Assembly (NCBI GenBank): GCA_016935955.1
Contig: JAFGPY010000230.1
Span: 1 to 27,514, forward strand
Direction: 5' to 3'
Source of the DNA: Planctomycetota bacterium
GTDB lineage: Bacteria > Planctomycetota > Phycisphaerae > FEN-1346 > JAACEH01
Length of the DNA stretch: 27,514 nucleotides
Positions within the stretch are counted from its first letter, which is position 1. The number at the start of each line of letters is the position of its first letter. The notes below the pieces were generated by a model that searched no databases, had not been told where the DNA came from, and saw only the letters and a list, made by a program, of their open reading frames with translations. A program made the translations under genes and the position numbers. Positions 7,344-15,488 of the stretch are shown here, one piece after another.

Positions 7344-8453
7344 TTACGGCTTGGCGGCGGGATCCTTCGCGGTGGCGTCCTGCGTCTTGTCGCCGGCCTT
7401 CTCCAGTTCGGCAACCGCAAAGTTGTTGTTGATCGTCTTCTGCCGCTGGTCCTCGCCCGCCGCCGCGGTTGTCAGGGAGATGCCCCCAAAATAGTCTTTC
7501 GTCTGCGGCCATCGTTTCAGGCACTCGACGGCCATCAGGGCCTGCAAGGCAGGCACGTCGGCGGCGGCCACGGCGGTCGGGCAGTCGTGCCACAGGAGCA
7601 GGTACAGCCATCCCTTGTGAGAAGCCGCGTTGACTCCCCGCAGAGGCACCGGCGTGTTGCCCATCTGGAACGTGTCGATCGGGCGGTCGGGCAGCCCCAG
7701 TTGCTTCGACAGCGTGGCAATGGGTTCCTGCAGGCGTTTCTGAAGGCCGCCGAGCCGGTAGGCGGTCCGAGGGGCCATGACCCCGGCGGCACCGTACAGG
7801 GCCAGGCCCAGAACGTGCCGCCCGGCGGTGGTTTCGGTCTCCGCGGCGGCAAAGGCCTTGGCCGCATCGAGCCCCGAAAGTTTCGCGGCGTGAAGCTGGA
7901 AATTCGCGGCTCGCCAGCCGTCGGGAGTCTTCCACATCAGCAGGTGCAGCATCTGGAGGTCGCCGTAGTTGTCCTTGGCCACGTAGACGAGGTAGACCTG
8001 TCGCTTCTGGCGCGTCAGCAGACCAAAGGTCGACGGGTACTTCTGAGGATCGTCGGCCATGCCGTGGAGAAACGAAATCGTCTCGCTCGAAGTCTCGCTC
8101 AGCACGAACTCCACACCGTCGGCAAAGGCAAACCGCGGCACGGCCGGAAACATGCTGCGGCTCGCGACGAGAAACGAGGACACGCGCTGCTTGACGGCGG
8201 TAAGCTGCTCGGGCGTTAGTCGCCCGGTCTCGACCATGTGAAACTCGGCGTCGAAGATCTTGCCGGACTCCAGGGCATGCTTGGCGACCTTGGCGGCCTC
8301 GTGGTCCTCGTCCAGCGTCGTGGCCGTCCAACCCGTCGTGGCCAGAGGTGCGGGCTTGGCGTCTTGCGGCTGCTGGGCCGAGGCCGCAGCGGCCGACACA
8401 CACACGACCGATGCCGCCAGAGCGATGGCCACCCAGGTCTTCGGAACGTCCAT
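7344..8453 (-). CDS. Secreted protein of unknown function
   Basis: This 369-residue protein has a clear Sec signal peptide (MDVPKTWVAI..., a hydrophobic core, cleavage probably after ASA at 24-26). The mature part has no motif I recognise. It contains one His-rich run near LHLLMWKTPDGWRAANFQLH, a helical middle and a charged Ala/Lys-rich C-terminus (AGDKTQDATAKDPAAKP). The start is the ATG at 8453, where GGGAGGA sits nine bases upstream and the signal peptide begins; a longer reading frame upstream would bury the signal peptide. The gene has its own promoter and stands alone between a convergent lipoprotein gene and the ABC permease gene. It is probably periplasmic. Confidence 0.75.
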   Translation of the reverse strand: MDVPKTWVAIALAASVVCVSAAAASAQQPQDAKPAPLATTGWTATTLDEDHEAAKVAKHALESGKIFDAEFHMVETGRLTPEQLTAVKQRVSSFLVASRSMFPAVPRFAFADGVEFVLSETSSETISFLHGMADDPQKYPSTFGLLTRQKRQVYLVYVAKDNYGDLQMLHLLMWKTPDGWRAANFQLHAAKLSGLDAAKAFAAAETETTAGRHVLGLALYGAAGVMAPRTAYRLGGLQKRLQEPIATLSKQLGLPDRPIDTFQMGNTPVPLRGVNAASHKGWLYLLLWHDCPTAVAAADVPALQALMAVECLKRWPQTKDYFGGISLTTAAAGEDQRQKTINNNFAVAELEKAGDKTQDATAKDPAAKP

Positions 8454-8509
8454 GACTGTCCTCCCAATCGTTTGAGGCAACTGCAACGGTCGCGTCTCGT
8501 GCGACAACC

Positions 8510-8538
8510 ATCCTACCGCGATACGCGGGCCCGGTCAA
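8510..8538 (-). promoter_or_regulatory. Sigma70-type promoter for the secreted-protein gene
   Basis: On the minus strand TTGACC (8538-8533), a 17-nt spacer and TAGGAT (8515-8510) lie 57 nt ahead of the ATG at 8453. Confidence 0.65.
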
Positions 8539-8572
8539 TTCGACAACGGTCGTCAGGAGGAAAGCCGCAGGC

Positions 8573-10333
8573 TCAGGCCCGGAAGATGGCGCCCATTTTG
8601 CGGCCGAGGAGGCGGGTGCTCACCAGCAACGACACCGTCAGCAGGACCATCGCCCACACGCCCAGGGCGCTGGAGACGGCGTACTGGAACGTGCGGAACT
8701 CGTCGGTGAAGATCTGCCAGATGGCTTTCGTGAGCGGATAGAACTCGCGCGTCTTGGCCAGCACCAGCGAGTCGCTGACTTCGAGCATGCTGAACGTGAA
8801 GACCAGGATGCTGCCGGCGATCAGGTTGGCCATCACCAGCGGCACGGTGATCCGAAGCAGCGTCCGAAGCGGCGAGGCGCCGACGTTCAGCGACGCCTCC
8901 TCCAGCGTGCGGCTGGTCTGCTGGAGGCCGGCCACCGCCGAACGAACCATGTAGGGCAGCCGCCGCACGGCGTAGGCCACGACCAGGAGCAGAATCGGAT
9001 TGGCCTCGGGATACAGATAGTTGCGGCTCCAGAGGCCCCAGTCGACCAGACGCTTGCCGATGTCGTGGTAGCAGTTCAGGAAGCCGAAGGCCAGGACCAG
9101 CCCCGGAATGGCCAGCGGCAACATCACCAGGGCGTCGAGCAAATTGCGGCCGAGGAACTTGCGACGGACCAGCAGGTGGGCCACCCAGACGGCGACGACC
9201 ACGCAGATGCCGGTTGCGGCCAACGAGTAGAACAGGCTGTTGCGGATGCTCGGCAAGGTCAGGTCGTGGGCCAGGGCCTCGCGGTGATGGGCCAGCGTGA
9301 ACGTCGGCGGCAGGACGGTGCCCGACCACTGGTCCGAGAAACTCGTGAGGATGACCATGACGTGCGGCATGGCGGCGGCGAGGATCACCGCGCCGAACAG
9401 CAACCAGCACCCGAGCGTCCTGGCCGGCCCCGCGCGGCGGCCAGGCGGCACCTGGACGCTGCGGGCCATCATCTCGTGTCCGCCGCGTCCCAGCATCAGC
9501 CGCGCGCCGTAGTAGATCACGGCCACCATCACCAGCAGGATCAGCACGAGGGCGTTGGGGTCCGGGGCGCCGGACTCGTAGATCGAGCTGAAGATCTGCA
9601 CGGCGATGACCTCGCGGAACTCGAACATCAGCGGGGTGCCCAGGTCGGTCATCGCCCAGAGGAAGACGAGGATGGCGCCGGCGAAGTAGCCGGGCAACAT
9701 GAGCGGGAAGGTCACGCGGCGAAAGAGCGTGCCGCGCGAGGCCCCGATGTTGCGTGCGGCGTCTTCGAGCGACGGGTCGATGTTGGCCAGGGCCGCCACG
9801 AGGTTCAGGTACATGATCGGGTAGAGGTGCAGCGTCTGCAGGACCACGACGCCGAGGAAGCGATTCTCCATGAACCAGTCGGTCGGCGCCGCCGGATCGG
9901 CCAGCCCCAGGGCGACCAGGGCGGCGTTGAGGACGCCCTGCGGCCCGAGGAGTTGCCGCATGCCGATCGCCCCGACAAACGGCGGCAGGATCATCGGCAC
10001 CAGCAGCAGCGCCGAGAGCAGCCCTTTGCCGAGGAACTTGAGCCGCACGTTCGCCAGGGCCAGAGGCATCGACAGCAGCGTGGTGGCGACGGTCGTGATG
10101 ACGGCCAGGAGCAAGGCGTTGAGAATGCCTTCGCGGTTGGTGCCGCTGCGCAGGGCATTGGCCACGTAGTGCAGCGTCGGGCCTTCGCTGGTCCACAGGG
10201 CCAGCTTGAAGACGTTGGCCAGCGGCACGACCAGGAAGAAGGCCATCAGGACCACAATAAGCACGACCGGAACGGCGGTCCGCGCGTCCCAACCCGTGCG
10301 GCGGAAGATGTTCGCGGCCAGGTCCTTCGACAT
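8573..10333 (-). CDS. ABC importer permease, fused double-domain (Fe3+/phosphonate type)
   Basis: The 586-residue protein has about 12 hydrophobic helices and two MetI-like halves, as in FbpB/SfuB/AfuB and AepP-type permeases, where one polypeptide forms the whole channel. Each half carries the cytoplasmic EAA loop that contacts the ATPase: EDAARNIGASRGTLFRRVTF in the first and EEASLNVGASPLRTLLRITV in the second. It acts in the inner membrane with the ATPase and lipoprotein encoded upstream. The start is the ATG at 10333, with only a weak Shine-Dalgarno (GATTGAAG). The 327-nt gap to the binding-protein gene is full of hairpin elements, so expression may be lower than that of the upstream genes. 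The substrate cannot be read from the permease. Confidence 0.92.
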   Translation of the reverse strand: MSKDLAANIFRRTGWDARTAVPVVLIVVLMAFFLVVPLANVFKLALWTSEGPTLHYVANALRSGTNREGILNALLLAVITTVATTLLSMPLALANVRLKFLGKGLLSALLLVPMILPPFVGAIGMRQLLGPQGVLNAALVALGLADPAAPTDWFMENRFLGVVVLQTLHLYPIMYLNLVAALANIDPSLEDAARNIGASRGTLFRRVTFPLMLPGYFAGAILVFLWAMTDLGTPLMFEFREVIAVQIFSSIYESGAPDPNALVLILLVMVAVIYYGARLMLGRGGHEMMARSVQVPPGRRAGPARTLGCWLLFGAVILAAAMPHVMVILTSFSDQWSGTVLPPTFTLAHHREALAHDLTLPSIRNSLFYSLAATGICVVVAVWVAHLLVRRKFLGRNLLDALVMLPLAIPGLVLAFGFLNCYHDIGKRLVDWGLWSRNYLYPEANPILLLVVAYAVRRLPYMVRSAVAGLQQTSRTLEEASLNVGASPLRTLLRITVPLVMANLIAGSILVFTFSMLEVSDSLVLAKTREFYPLTKAIWQIFTDEFRTFQYAVSSALGVWAMVLLTVSLLVSTRLLGRKMGAIFRA

Positions 10334-10359
10334 GGAATCGACTTCAATCCTTCTTCATC

Positions 10360-10435
10360 GGGTGCCATGGCTGCCCCCGCAGGCATGCCGAAAGCTGATT
10401 ACTGCAAGCATGGCTGCGGGGTAGCCATGCGGCAT
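10360..10435. repeat. GGGTGCC-family paired hairpin, copy B
   Basis: GGGTGCC is followed by ATGGCTGC/GCAGGCAT (10367-10386, one mismatch). After a 21-nt spacer comes CATGGCTGC/GTAGCCATG (10409-10429, one G-T pair), followed by a decayed end CGGCAT. The spacer starts CCGAA, as in copy A. Confidence 0.65.
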
Positions 10436-10517
10436 TTTGCACGAACTCCTCATCGCATCGCAGCAAGGCACGGTTACACAAGACATTGCGTCGAAGTTGT
10501 GCCGGCCACAACTCTGA

Positions 10518-10600
10518 GGGTGCCACGCGTCTACTTGTAGACGCGTGCTCGCGCGCAACTGGCTTAGCGGCATGCTTCTGCAAGCAGAAGCATGGCACCC
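10518..10600. repeat. GGGTGCC-family paired hairpin, copy C
   Basis: GGGTGCC is followed by a perfect 10-bp stem ACGCGTCTAC/GTAGACGCGT with loop TT (10525-10546). A 23-nt spacer leads to CATGCTTCTGC/GCAGAAGCATG with loop AA (10571-10594) and GCACCC. The two stems differ in sequence but keep the same geometry. Confidence 0.85.
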
Positions 10601-10612
10601 ACGAATCACCTT

Positions 10613-10636
10613 CATGCGCATTGCCGCATGGCACCC
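10613..10636. repeat. GGGTGCC-family half-site, shortened stem
   Basis: CATGCG/CGCATG (10613-10630) with a 6-nt loop is followed by GCACCC. It resembles a decayed single half of the paired elements beside it. Confidence 0.5.
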
Positions 10637-10660
10637 CACCGCGGCCGCACGTTGCTGCCG

Positions 10661-12082
10661 TCAATCCTTCTTCCGCTCGCGAGCCTTCTCGGCAACCCTC
10701 TTGTAGAGGTCGCGGAAGCCTTCGCTCCAGCCCAGCTCCGTGTCGCTCCGCAGACGGTTGCGGCGATCGGTCTCCTTCTGTCGCTGCTCGTCGTTCAGGG
10801 ACGGATCGGTCGGCGGCGCCCAGACCTCGAAAGCCAACCGCAGCATCTCGTCCTCGCTGACCAGCGGCTCGGTCAGTTCGGCCACCAGGTCGTCGGGGCA
10901 TCCCGCGGCGATGACGGCCTCCCAGGCCTCCGTCAGAAGACGCTTGTTGGTCACCATCATGGCCTTCAGGTAGGCCGGGAAGATGTTGATCCGCGTGTCC
11001 TCCTTCTGCTGGTCGTAGAAGGTATTCGTCGGCGCGGTGAACGGATCGGTCAGGTCGCCCGCGAGGTCGGCCTTGCGTTCGGTGTAGATTGACCGGATGA
11101 CGCACTTGCGGGCCAGGGTCTCGTCGCGCGGTCCGCCTTCGGCTCCCTTGCGCAGGGACCAGAGCAACTGGCCCGGGCGGCTCATGACGAAACGGACGAA
11201 GCGCTCGGCCACGTCCCGGTGCGGCGCGGCGCGAAGGATGCCGATCGGGTCGGTGTTGGTCACGGTCAGGTTCTCGGGAAGAATGAATCCGAGCTGCTCG
11301 CCTCCCGGGCTGGCCAACTGTCTGGCGGCCGTGAAGTCGATGCACGCCCCCAGAGCGATGAAGCCCTGGGCGCAGTCCTTGGGAATCTCGCTCGACCCGC
11401 GGCCGATGTTGCGGGCATTGCCGCCCATGAGCATCAGCACCCGCATGCCCTGCTCGTAGCCGTAGGCCTGCAGGATAATCTCGTAGGCCTTGCGGACCGA
11501 GCCGCTTTGCGAGGCGTCCACCACGCCGACCAGGCCGAAGAACTCCGGCCGCGCCATGTCCGACCACTGGCGAACCTCGGGCAGCTTGCGATCGGCGACG
11601 AGCTTCTTGTTGTAGATCAGGCCGAACGACGACACGGCGGCGCCGTACCAGCGGAACTCCGGATCGTAAAGCGGTTCGCCCGCGATGGTCTTCGGCAGTT
11701 CGGCAAGCAGGTCGTCCGGCAGGCGATACGGTTCGAGCAGTCCGTAAGCGGCCAGTTGCGAATGGATCGCTCCGCCGCCGAAGACGACGTCCACGTCGAG
11801 GATGCCTGCGGCGTACTTGTCCTGAACCTGGCGAAGCAGATCGCTGGAACCTCCGGCGTCGGGCCAGCGGACGTCGACCTTGCGGCCCGTGTCGGCCAGG
11901 TACTGCTCGGCAAAGGCCCGCGCGAACTCGTTGCGTATGGCCGGGCTGTGCGGCGAATAGATGACCAGCACGTCGGTATCGCCCGCAGCGCCGCCATCGC
12001 TCCCGCCGTCGCCGCCACAGCCGGCGAGCAGGACCAGACACAGCAGAGCCAGAACGGTCAGTGTCTTCAAGCAGGACTCCAT
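10661..12082 (-). CDS. ABC importer substrate-binding lipoprotein
   Basis: The 473-residue protein has a lipoprotein signal with lipobox LAGC (Cys22) and a Gly/Asp linker. It then has the cluster-1/iron-type binding-protein pattern: VLVIYSPHSPAIRNEFARAF, the DVRWPDAGGSSDLLRQV segment, DVVFGGGAI, YGAAVSSFGLIYNKKL and LTVTNTDPIGILRAAPH. It is larger than typical FbpA/AfuA proteins (about 340), with roughly 110 extra C-terminal residues that are helical and charged. It would capture the ligand outside the inner membrane and pass it to the permease. The start is ATG with GGAGG located in the last codons of the ATPase gene, three bases after its stop, which indicates translational coupling. Iron(III), an organophosphonate or another small anion are possible ligands; I cannot decide. 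Confidence 0.9.
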   Translation of the reverse strand: MESCLKTLTVLALLCLVLLAGCGGDGGSDGGAAGDTDVLVIYSPHSPAIRNEFARAFAEQYLADTGRKVDVRWPDAGGSSDLLRQVQDKYAAGILDVDVVFGGGAIHSQLAAYGLLEPYRLPDDLLAELPKTIAGEPLYDPEFRWYGAAVSSFGLIYNKKLVADRKLPEVRQWSDMARPEFFGLVGVVDASQSGSVRKAYEIILQAYGYEQGMRVLMLMGGNARNIGRGSSEIPKDCAQGFIALGACIDFTAARQLASPGGEQLGFILPENLTVTNTDPIGILRAAPHRDVAERFVRFVMSRPGQLLWSLRKGAEGGPRDETLARKCVIRSIYTERKADLAGDLTDPFTAPTNTFYDQQKEDTRINIFPAYLKAMMVTNKRLLTEAWEAVIAAGCPDDLVAELTEPLVSEDEMLRLAFEVWAPPTDPSLNDEQRQKETDRRNRLRSDTELGWSEGFRDLYKRVAEKARERKKD

Positions 12083-12085
12083 GCG

Positions 12086-13186
12086 TTATGCCTCCGATTG
12101 CGATGAGGGTTCGTCCGCCGCGAAGACGACGGCGTCTTCCGGGCGGAACGAGGCCCAGACGGCATCGCCCGGCCGGACGGCCTTGGCCGGTTGCGGCACG
12201 TGCAGCGCCTTCAACTCCGGGCCATCGGCGACCGCGACGATGATCTGCTCCAGTTCGCCCAGGAACGTCACGTCGAGGACCTTTGCGGCCATGCCGTTGG
12301 TCGGGCGGATGACGTTCGACGGTACGACGGCCACGGCCTCGGGCCGCACCAGGACCTCGCACGACCGCTCCGTCGCCAGACCGCCGCAGCCGCGGACCTT
12401 CAGCGTCGCGAACGGACAGGCGATCTCGGCCGCACCATCGGTCACGGCCCGGACGCGGCCTGGCAGCACGTTGGTCTCGCCCAGAAACTCGGCGGCGAAG
12501 CGCGAGGCCGGCTGGTGATAGAGTTCCCGCGGCGGGCCGACCTGCTCGACGCGGCCGTCGCGCATCAGGGCCACGCGATCGGCCAGGCTCAGGGCCTCCT
12601 TCTGATCGTGCGTGACGTAGAGAATGGTCAGTCCGGTTTCGCGATGCACGCGGCGGATTTCGCTTCGCATCTCGAGCCGCAACTTGGCGTCGAGGTTCGA
12701 CAGCGGCTCGTCCAGAAGCAGGCAGTCGGGCTCGATGGCCAGGGCCCGGGCCAGGGCCACGCGCTGCTGCTGGCCGCCGGACAACTGGTTCGGCTTGCGG
12801 TCGCCGAGATGGCCCATCTGGACCGTCTCCAGGGCCTGCCCCGCACGGCGGCGCCGCTCGCTGCGGCCGAGGCCGCGGATTTCCAGCCCGAAGGCCACGT
12901 TCTCCAGGACGGTCATGTGCGGCCAGAGAGCGTAGTTCTGGAAGACCATGGCCGTGTTGCGGCGATGTGGGGGCACGTCGGTGATGCGGCGATCTCCCAG
13001 GTAGATGTCGCCGGAGTCGATGTCGGCCAGACCGGCGACGGCGCGCAGCAGGGTCGTCTTGCCGCAGCCGCTCGGGCCGAGCAAGAAGTAGAGTTCGCCC
13101 GGCTCGGTCTCCAGCGACACATTGTCGACCGCCCGAACCCGGCCGAACGTCTTGACGACATTAACGATGCGAATCGGCACGCTCAT
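12086..13186 (-). CDS. ABC importer ATPase (Fe3+/polyamine/phosphonate type)
   Basis: The 366-residue protein has all ABC ATPase motifs: Walker A GPSGCGKT (38-45), the Q-loop in VFQNYALWPHMT, signature LSGGQQQR, Walker B LLLDEP, D-loop SNLD and the switch His in VTHD. A C-terminal TOBE-like domain (about 240-360) with FLGETNVLPGRV and RPEAVAV places it in the CUT1/FbpC/PotA group. It energises the importer encoded by the next two genes. It is the first gene of the operon, with GGGAGA upstream of the ATG at 13186 and a possible promoter at 13222-13250. The lead position of the ATPase gene is less common than binding protein first. Confidence 0.93.
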   Translation of the reverse strand: MSVPIRIVNVVKTFGRVRAVDNVSLETEPGELYFLLGPSGCGKTTLLRAVAGLADIDSGDIYLGDRRITDVPPHRRNTAMVFQNYALWPHMTVLENVAFGLEIRGLGRSERRRRAGQALETVQMGHLGDRKPNQLSGGQQQRVALARALAIEPDCLLLDEPLSNLDAKLRLEMRSEIRRVHRETGLTILYVTHDQKEALSLADRVALMRDGRVEQVGPPRELYHQPASRFAAEFLGETNVLPGRVRAVTDGAAEIACPFATLKVRGCGGLATERSCEVLVRPEAVAVVPSNVIRPTNGMAAKVLDVTFLGELEQIIVAVADGPELKALHVPQPAKAVRPGDAVWASFRPEDAVVFAADEPSSQSEA

Positions 13187-13221
13187 GGCGGCACGTCTCC
13201 CGGCACACGCTGACCGCGTGT

Positions 13222-13250
13222 GTGATACCCGGCATCGGGGGAAAATGCAA
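13222..13250 (-). promoter_or_regulatory. Possible promoter for the ABC importer operon
   Basis: On the minus strand TTGCAT (13250-13245), a 17-nt spacer and TATCAC (13227-13222) lie 36 nt before the ATG. The -10 is weak. Confidence 0.4.
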
Positions 13251-13271
13251 TCGGCTAGGCCACAAAAATGC

Positions 13272-13300
13272 TTGGCCCCCGCCCCGGCCGGGGCTATGAT
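13272..13300 (+). promoter_or_regulatory. Possible promoter for the enolase-superfamily gene
   Basis: TTGGCC (13272-13277), a 17-nt spacer that includes CCCCGGCCGGGG, and TATGAT (13295-13300). The leader would be about 200 nt and would contain a paired hairpin element. Confidence 0.45.
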
Positions 13301-13356
13301 TCGTGCGGCCCGGGGCCGGTCTCGTCGCGTGCGAGCCAGAGCAACCCGTTGAGGAA

Positions 13357-13443
13357 ATGTAGCCCGGCCGCCCTCGGCCGGGAGACACGGACCGAACCGG
13401 TCGTTTGCCGCCTGGCGTCACGCCCGGGGCGGGCGTGCTACAT
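13357..13443. repeat. GTAG-type paired hairpin element (ATGTAG...CTACAT)
   Basis: The left half is ATGTAG plus stem CCCGGCCG/CGGCCGGG (the inverted copy of 6094-6120). A spacer of about 35 nt leads to CACGCCC/GGGCGTG (13419-13437) followed by CTACAT. The two halves have different stems but share the outer ATGTAG/CTACAT inverted repeat. Confidence 0.8.
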
Positions 13444-13506
13444 AGACTCTGACTTCTTCAGCGGACTGCCAAGCCCCGCGGACCGCCGGATTGTGTGTTG
13501 CGACCT

Positions 13507-14682
13507 ATGGACCTGAAGCTACCCGATAACCTCCCGCGCCCTGTCGAGTTGCGGCTGTTCCGATACCGCCTGCCGATGCGGCAGAAGTTCGAGCACGCCA
13601 CGGCTGCACGCGACAGCAACGAGGGACTCCTCGTGCGCATGCGGCTCGACGACGGCAGCGAGGGACTGGGCGAAGGCATCCCGCGACCATACGTCACCGG
13701 CGAGACCATCGGCTCGGCCATCGACATCATTCGCGACGAGTATGCGGCGAGGTTCCGCGGCGAGAATCCGTTGGCGACCGGCCCCACCGAGGGCAGCGCC
13801 ATGGGCGTCTGGCACAACGCCGCGTGGTGCGCCTGCGAACTGGCGTACCTCGACGCCTGCGCCCGTTCGGTCGGCCAGCCGCTGGCCGAGTTCCTGGGGC
13901 AGGCCCTCGGGCGGCCGGTCCAGCGACACATCGCTCCGCGCGTCGCCGGAGTCATCGGCACGAGCGGTCCCGACCGCGTGGCCTCGCAGGTGTTTCGCAT
14001 GCGGCTGTTCGGCCTGAAGGACTTCAAGCTCAAGGTCGGCCTGTCCAACGATCGGGCGTTGCTCAGGGCCGCGTTCCGCCGCCTGAAGCCGTCGCTCATC
14101 AAGGGCAAGGCCACTCTCCGCGTGGACGCCAACGGCGCGTGGTCGATGGACCAGGCGGTGAAGGCCTGCGGGTGGCTGAAGAACTTCATGGTTTCGGCCG
14201 TGGAGCAGCCGCTGCGGCGAGGCGACGAGGCGGATCTGCCGCGGCTGCGGCGTGAATCGTCGGTGCCGGTGATGCTCGACGAGTCGCTGATCGATCTGCG
14301 GAGCGCCGAGCGGCTGGCGGACCTGGGCGCGGCCGACTATTGGAACATCCGCATCACCAAGAACGGCGGGTTGCTGCAATCGCTGCGATTGGCGGACCTG
14401 GCCGCCGCGAACAAGATCGGCCTGATGCTCGGGGCCCTGGTCGGCGAGAGCGGCATTCTCTCGGCGGCGGCACGCGTCTTCCTGCAGTTGGCGCCGCCCG
14501 TGCGGTTCCTGGAGAACAGCTACGGATCGTTCCTGCTCCGCAAGGACCTGGTGCTGCAGCGGACGCGGTTCGGTTTCGGCGGGCGGATTCGCGCCCTGTC
14601 GGGGCCGGGCCTCGGCGTCGAGTTGGACGAAACCATTCTGCCTGAAGTGGCCGAACCCGTGGCCCTTATTCCCCTGACCTGA
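13507..14682 (+). CDS. Enolase-superfamily enzyme, muconate lactonizing/dipeptide epimerase subgroup
   Basis: The 391-residue protein shows the complete active-site pattern of the MLE subgroup. It has KLK on the second barrel strand (K174, K176), metal ligands D207 (VDANG), E233 (VEQPL) and D258 (MLDES), and the opposite-face base K285 (RITKNGG), followed by GESG (E314). The capping domain is N-terminal. Members abstract a proton alpha to a carboxylate with Mg2+; activities include dipeptide epimerisation, o-succinylbenzoate synthesis and cycloisomerisation, and the motifs alone do not decide among them. The start is ATG 13507; a GTG four codons upstream is possible. The acetyltransferase-like gene follows after 35 nt, so they probably form an operon, divergent from the ABC importer. 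Confidence 0.88.
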   Translation: MDLKLPDNLPRPVELRLFRYRLPMRQKFEHATAARDSNEGLLVRMRLDDGSEGLGEGIPRPYVTGETIGSAIDIIRDEYAARFRGENPLATGPTEGSAMGVWHNAAWCACELAYLDACARSVGQPLAEFLGQALGRPVQRHIAPRVAGVIGTSGPDRVASQVFRMRLFGLKDFKLKVGLSNDRALLRAAFRRLKPSLIKGKATLRVDANGAWSMDQAVKACGWLKNFMVSAVEQPLRRGDEADLPRLRRESSVPVMLDESLIDLRSAERLADLGAADYWNIRITKNGGLLQSLRLADLAAANKIGLMLGALVGESGILSAAARVFLQLAPPVRFLENSYGSFLLRKDLVLQRTRFGFGGRIRALSGPGLGVELDETILPEVAEPVALIPLT

Positions 14683-14717
14683 GACGAGCGCCGCCTGTGG
14701 CGAGTGGAGCATCGAGC

Positions 14718-15488
14718 ATGGACGTGACGCGCAACATGATTGCCGAAGGATTGCGACGCCTGGGTGTGCGGCCGGGCGAGGTGCTGCTGCTGCATAGTTC
14801 ACTGAAGAGCCTGGGCCGCGTCGAGGGCGGGCCGCAGACGCTCGTCGCGGCGCTCCAGGACGTCTTGACGACCGAGGGCACGTTGGTCATGCCCACGCTG
14901 ACGTGGGACACGGTCAACGCCGAGCATCCGCGGTTCGACGTGCGGCAATCGGCCAGCCGCGTGGGTCTGGTCACGGAGGTGTTCCGGACGATGCCGGGCG
15001 TGCGGCGGTCGCTGCATCCGACACATTCGCTGGCCGCCTGGGGCCGGCTGCGCGACGAGTTGCTCGAAGGGCACGAAGCATGCACGTCCGCCGGGCCGAT
15101 CGGGTCGCCGTACCATCGCATTGTCGAGCACGGCGGCCGCATCCTGTTCCTAGGTTGCCGCCTGTCGTCGAATACGATGATGCACTGCGTGGAGGAATGG
15201 GCCCCGGTGCCCGAGAGCCTGACGGCCGAGATGCAGCCGCTGGAGGTCGTGGACTACGACGGCCGCATCATCCCCTCGCCGCAACATCGCCACGCGGGGG
15301 CGCGGTCGCGCCACTACGCGAAGATGGCGCCGCTGTTTGAGCAATGGGGATGCCTGGTCACGGGCCGCGTAGCCGAGGCCGAGTGCCGACTGGTCGACAG
15401 CGCGATCATGGCGGAGCGCACGTTGCGCCTGCTGCGCGAGGTGGACCGCGACCTGTTCACGCACGATCAGTTGCCGGAGGGAGCTTAA
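14718..15488 (+). CDS. AAC(3)-family N-acetyltransferase-like protein
   Basis: The 256-residue protein matches the aminoglycoside 3-N-acetyltransferase (Antibiotic_NAT) fold. It has LLLHSSLKSLG (24-34), TLVMPTLTWD (55-64), the active-site-region HPTHSLAAWG (100-109), GPIGSPYHRI (126-135) and a C-terminal cofactor-binding half. The family uses acetyl-CoA. Environmental members such as YokD and FrbF often acetylate other amines, so an antibiotic-resistance role should not be assumed. The ATG at 14718 is preferred because the conserved N-terminus begins there and GGAG lies nine bases upstream; a GTG at 14697 would add seven residues. The TAA stop overlaps the stop of rnc on the other strand. Pairing with an enolase-type enzyme hints at a small amino-compound pathway, which is inference. 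Confidence 0.85.
   Translation: MDVTRNMIAEGLRRLGVRPGEVLLLHSSLKSLGRVEGGPQTLVAALQDVLTTEGTLVMPTLTWDTVNAEHPRFDVRQSASRVGLVTEVFRTMPGVRRSLHPTHSLAAWGRLRDELLEGHEACTSAGPIGSPYHRIVEHGGRILFLGCRLSSNTMMHCVEEWAPVPESLTAEMQPLEVVDYDGRIIPSPQHRHAGARSRHYAKMAPLFEQWGCLVTGRVAEAECRLVDSAIMAERTLRLLREVDRDLFTHDQLPEGA

Larger units (their letters stand above)
10334..10660. other. 327-base intra-operon gap packed with hairpins
   Basis: No gene is seen between the ABC binding-protein stop and the permease start. The gap holds two paired GGGTGCC-family elements (10360-10435, 10518-10600), a solo half-site (10613-10636) and the hairpin AGTTGTG/CACAACT (10495-10513). No promoter could be identified for the permease. Confidence 0.8.
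13187..13506. other. 320-base divergent control region between the importer and the enolase-type gene
   Basis: No gene is seen. It carries a possible promoter for the importer (minus, 13222-13250), a candidate promoter for the enolase-superfamily gene (plus, 13272-13300) and a paired GTAG-type hairpin element (13357-13443) inside the presumed leader of that gene. Confidence 0.65.

Noticed and set aside
10334..10660. CRISPR array or tRNA-like cluster
   Set aside because: Hairpins face each other with different stems and no regular direct repeat-spacer unit, and no tRNA cloverleaf or CCA end is visible.
14718..15488. Antibiotic-resistance gene
   Set aside because: The AAC(3) fold is common in environmental bacteria with other substrates. 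Nothing in the context (mobile element, resistance partners) supports a resistance role.
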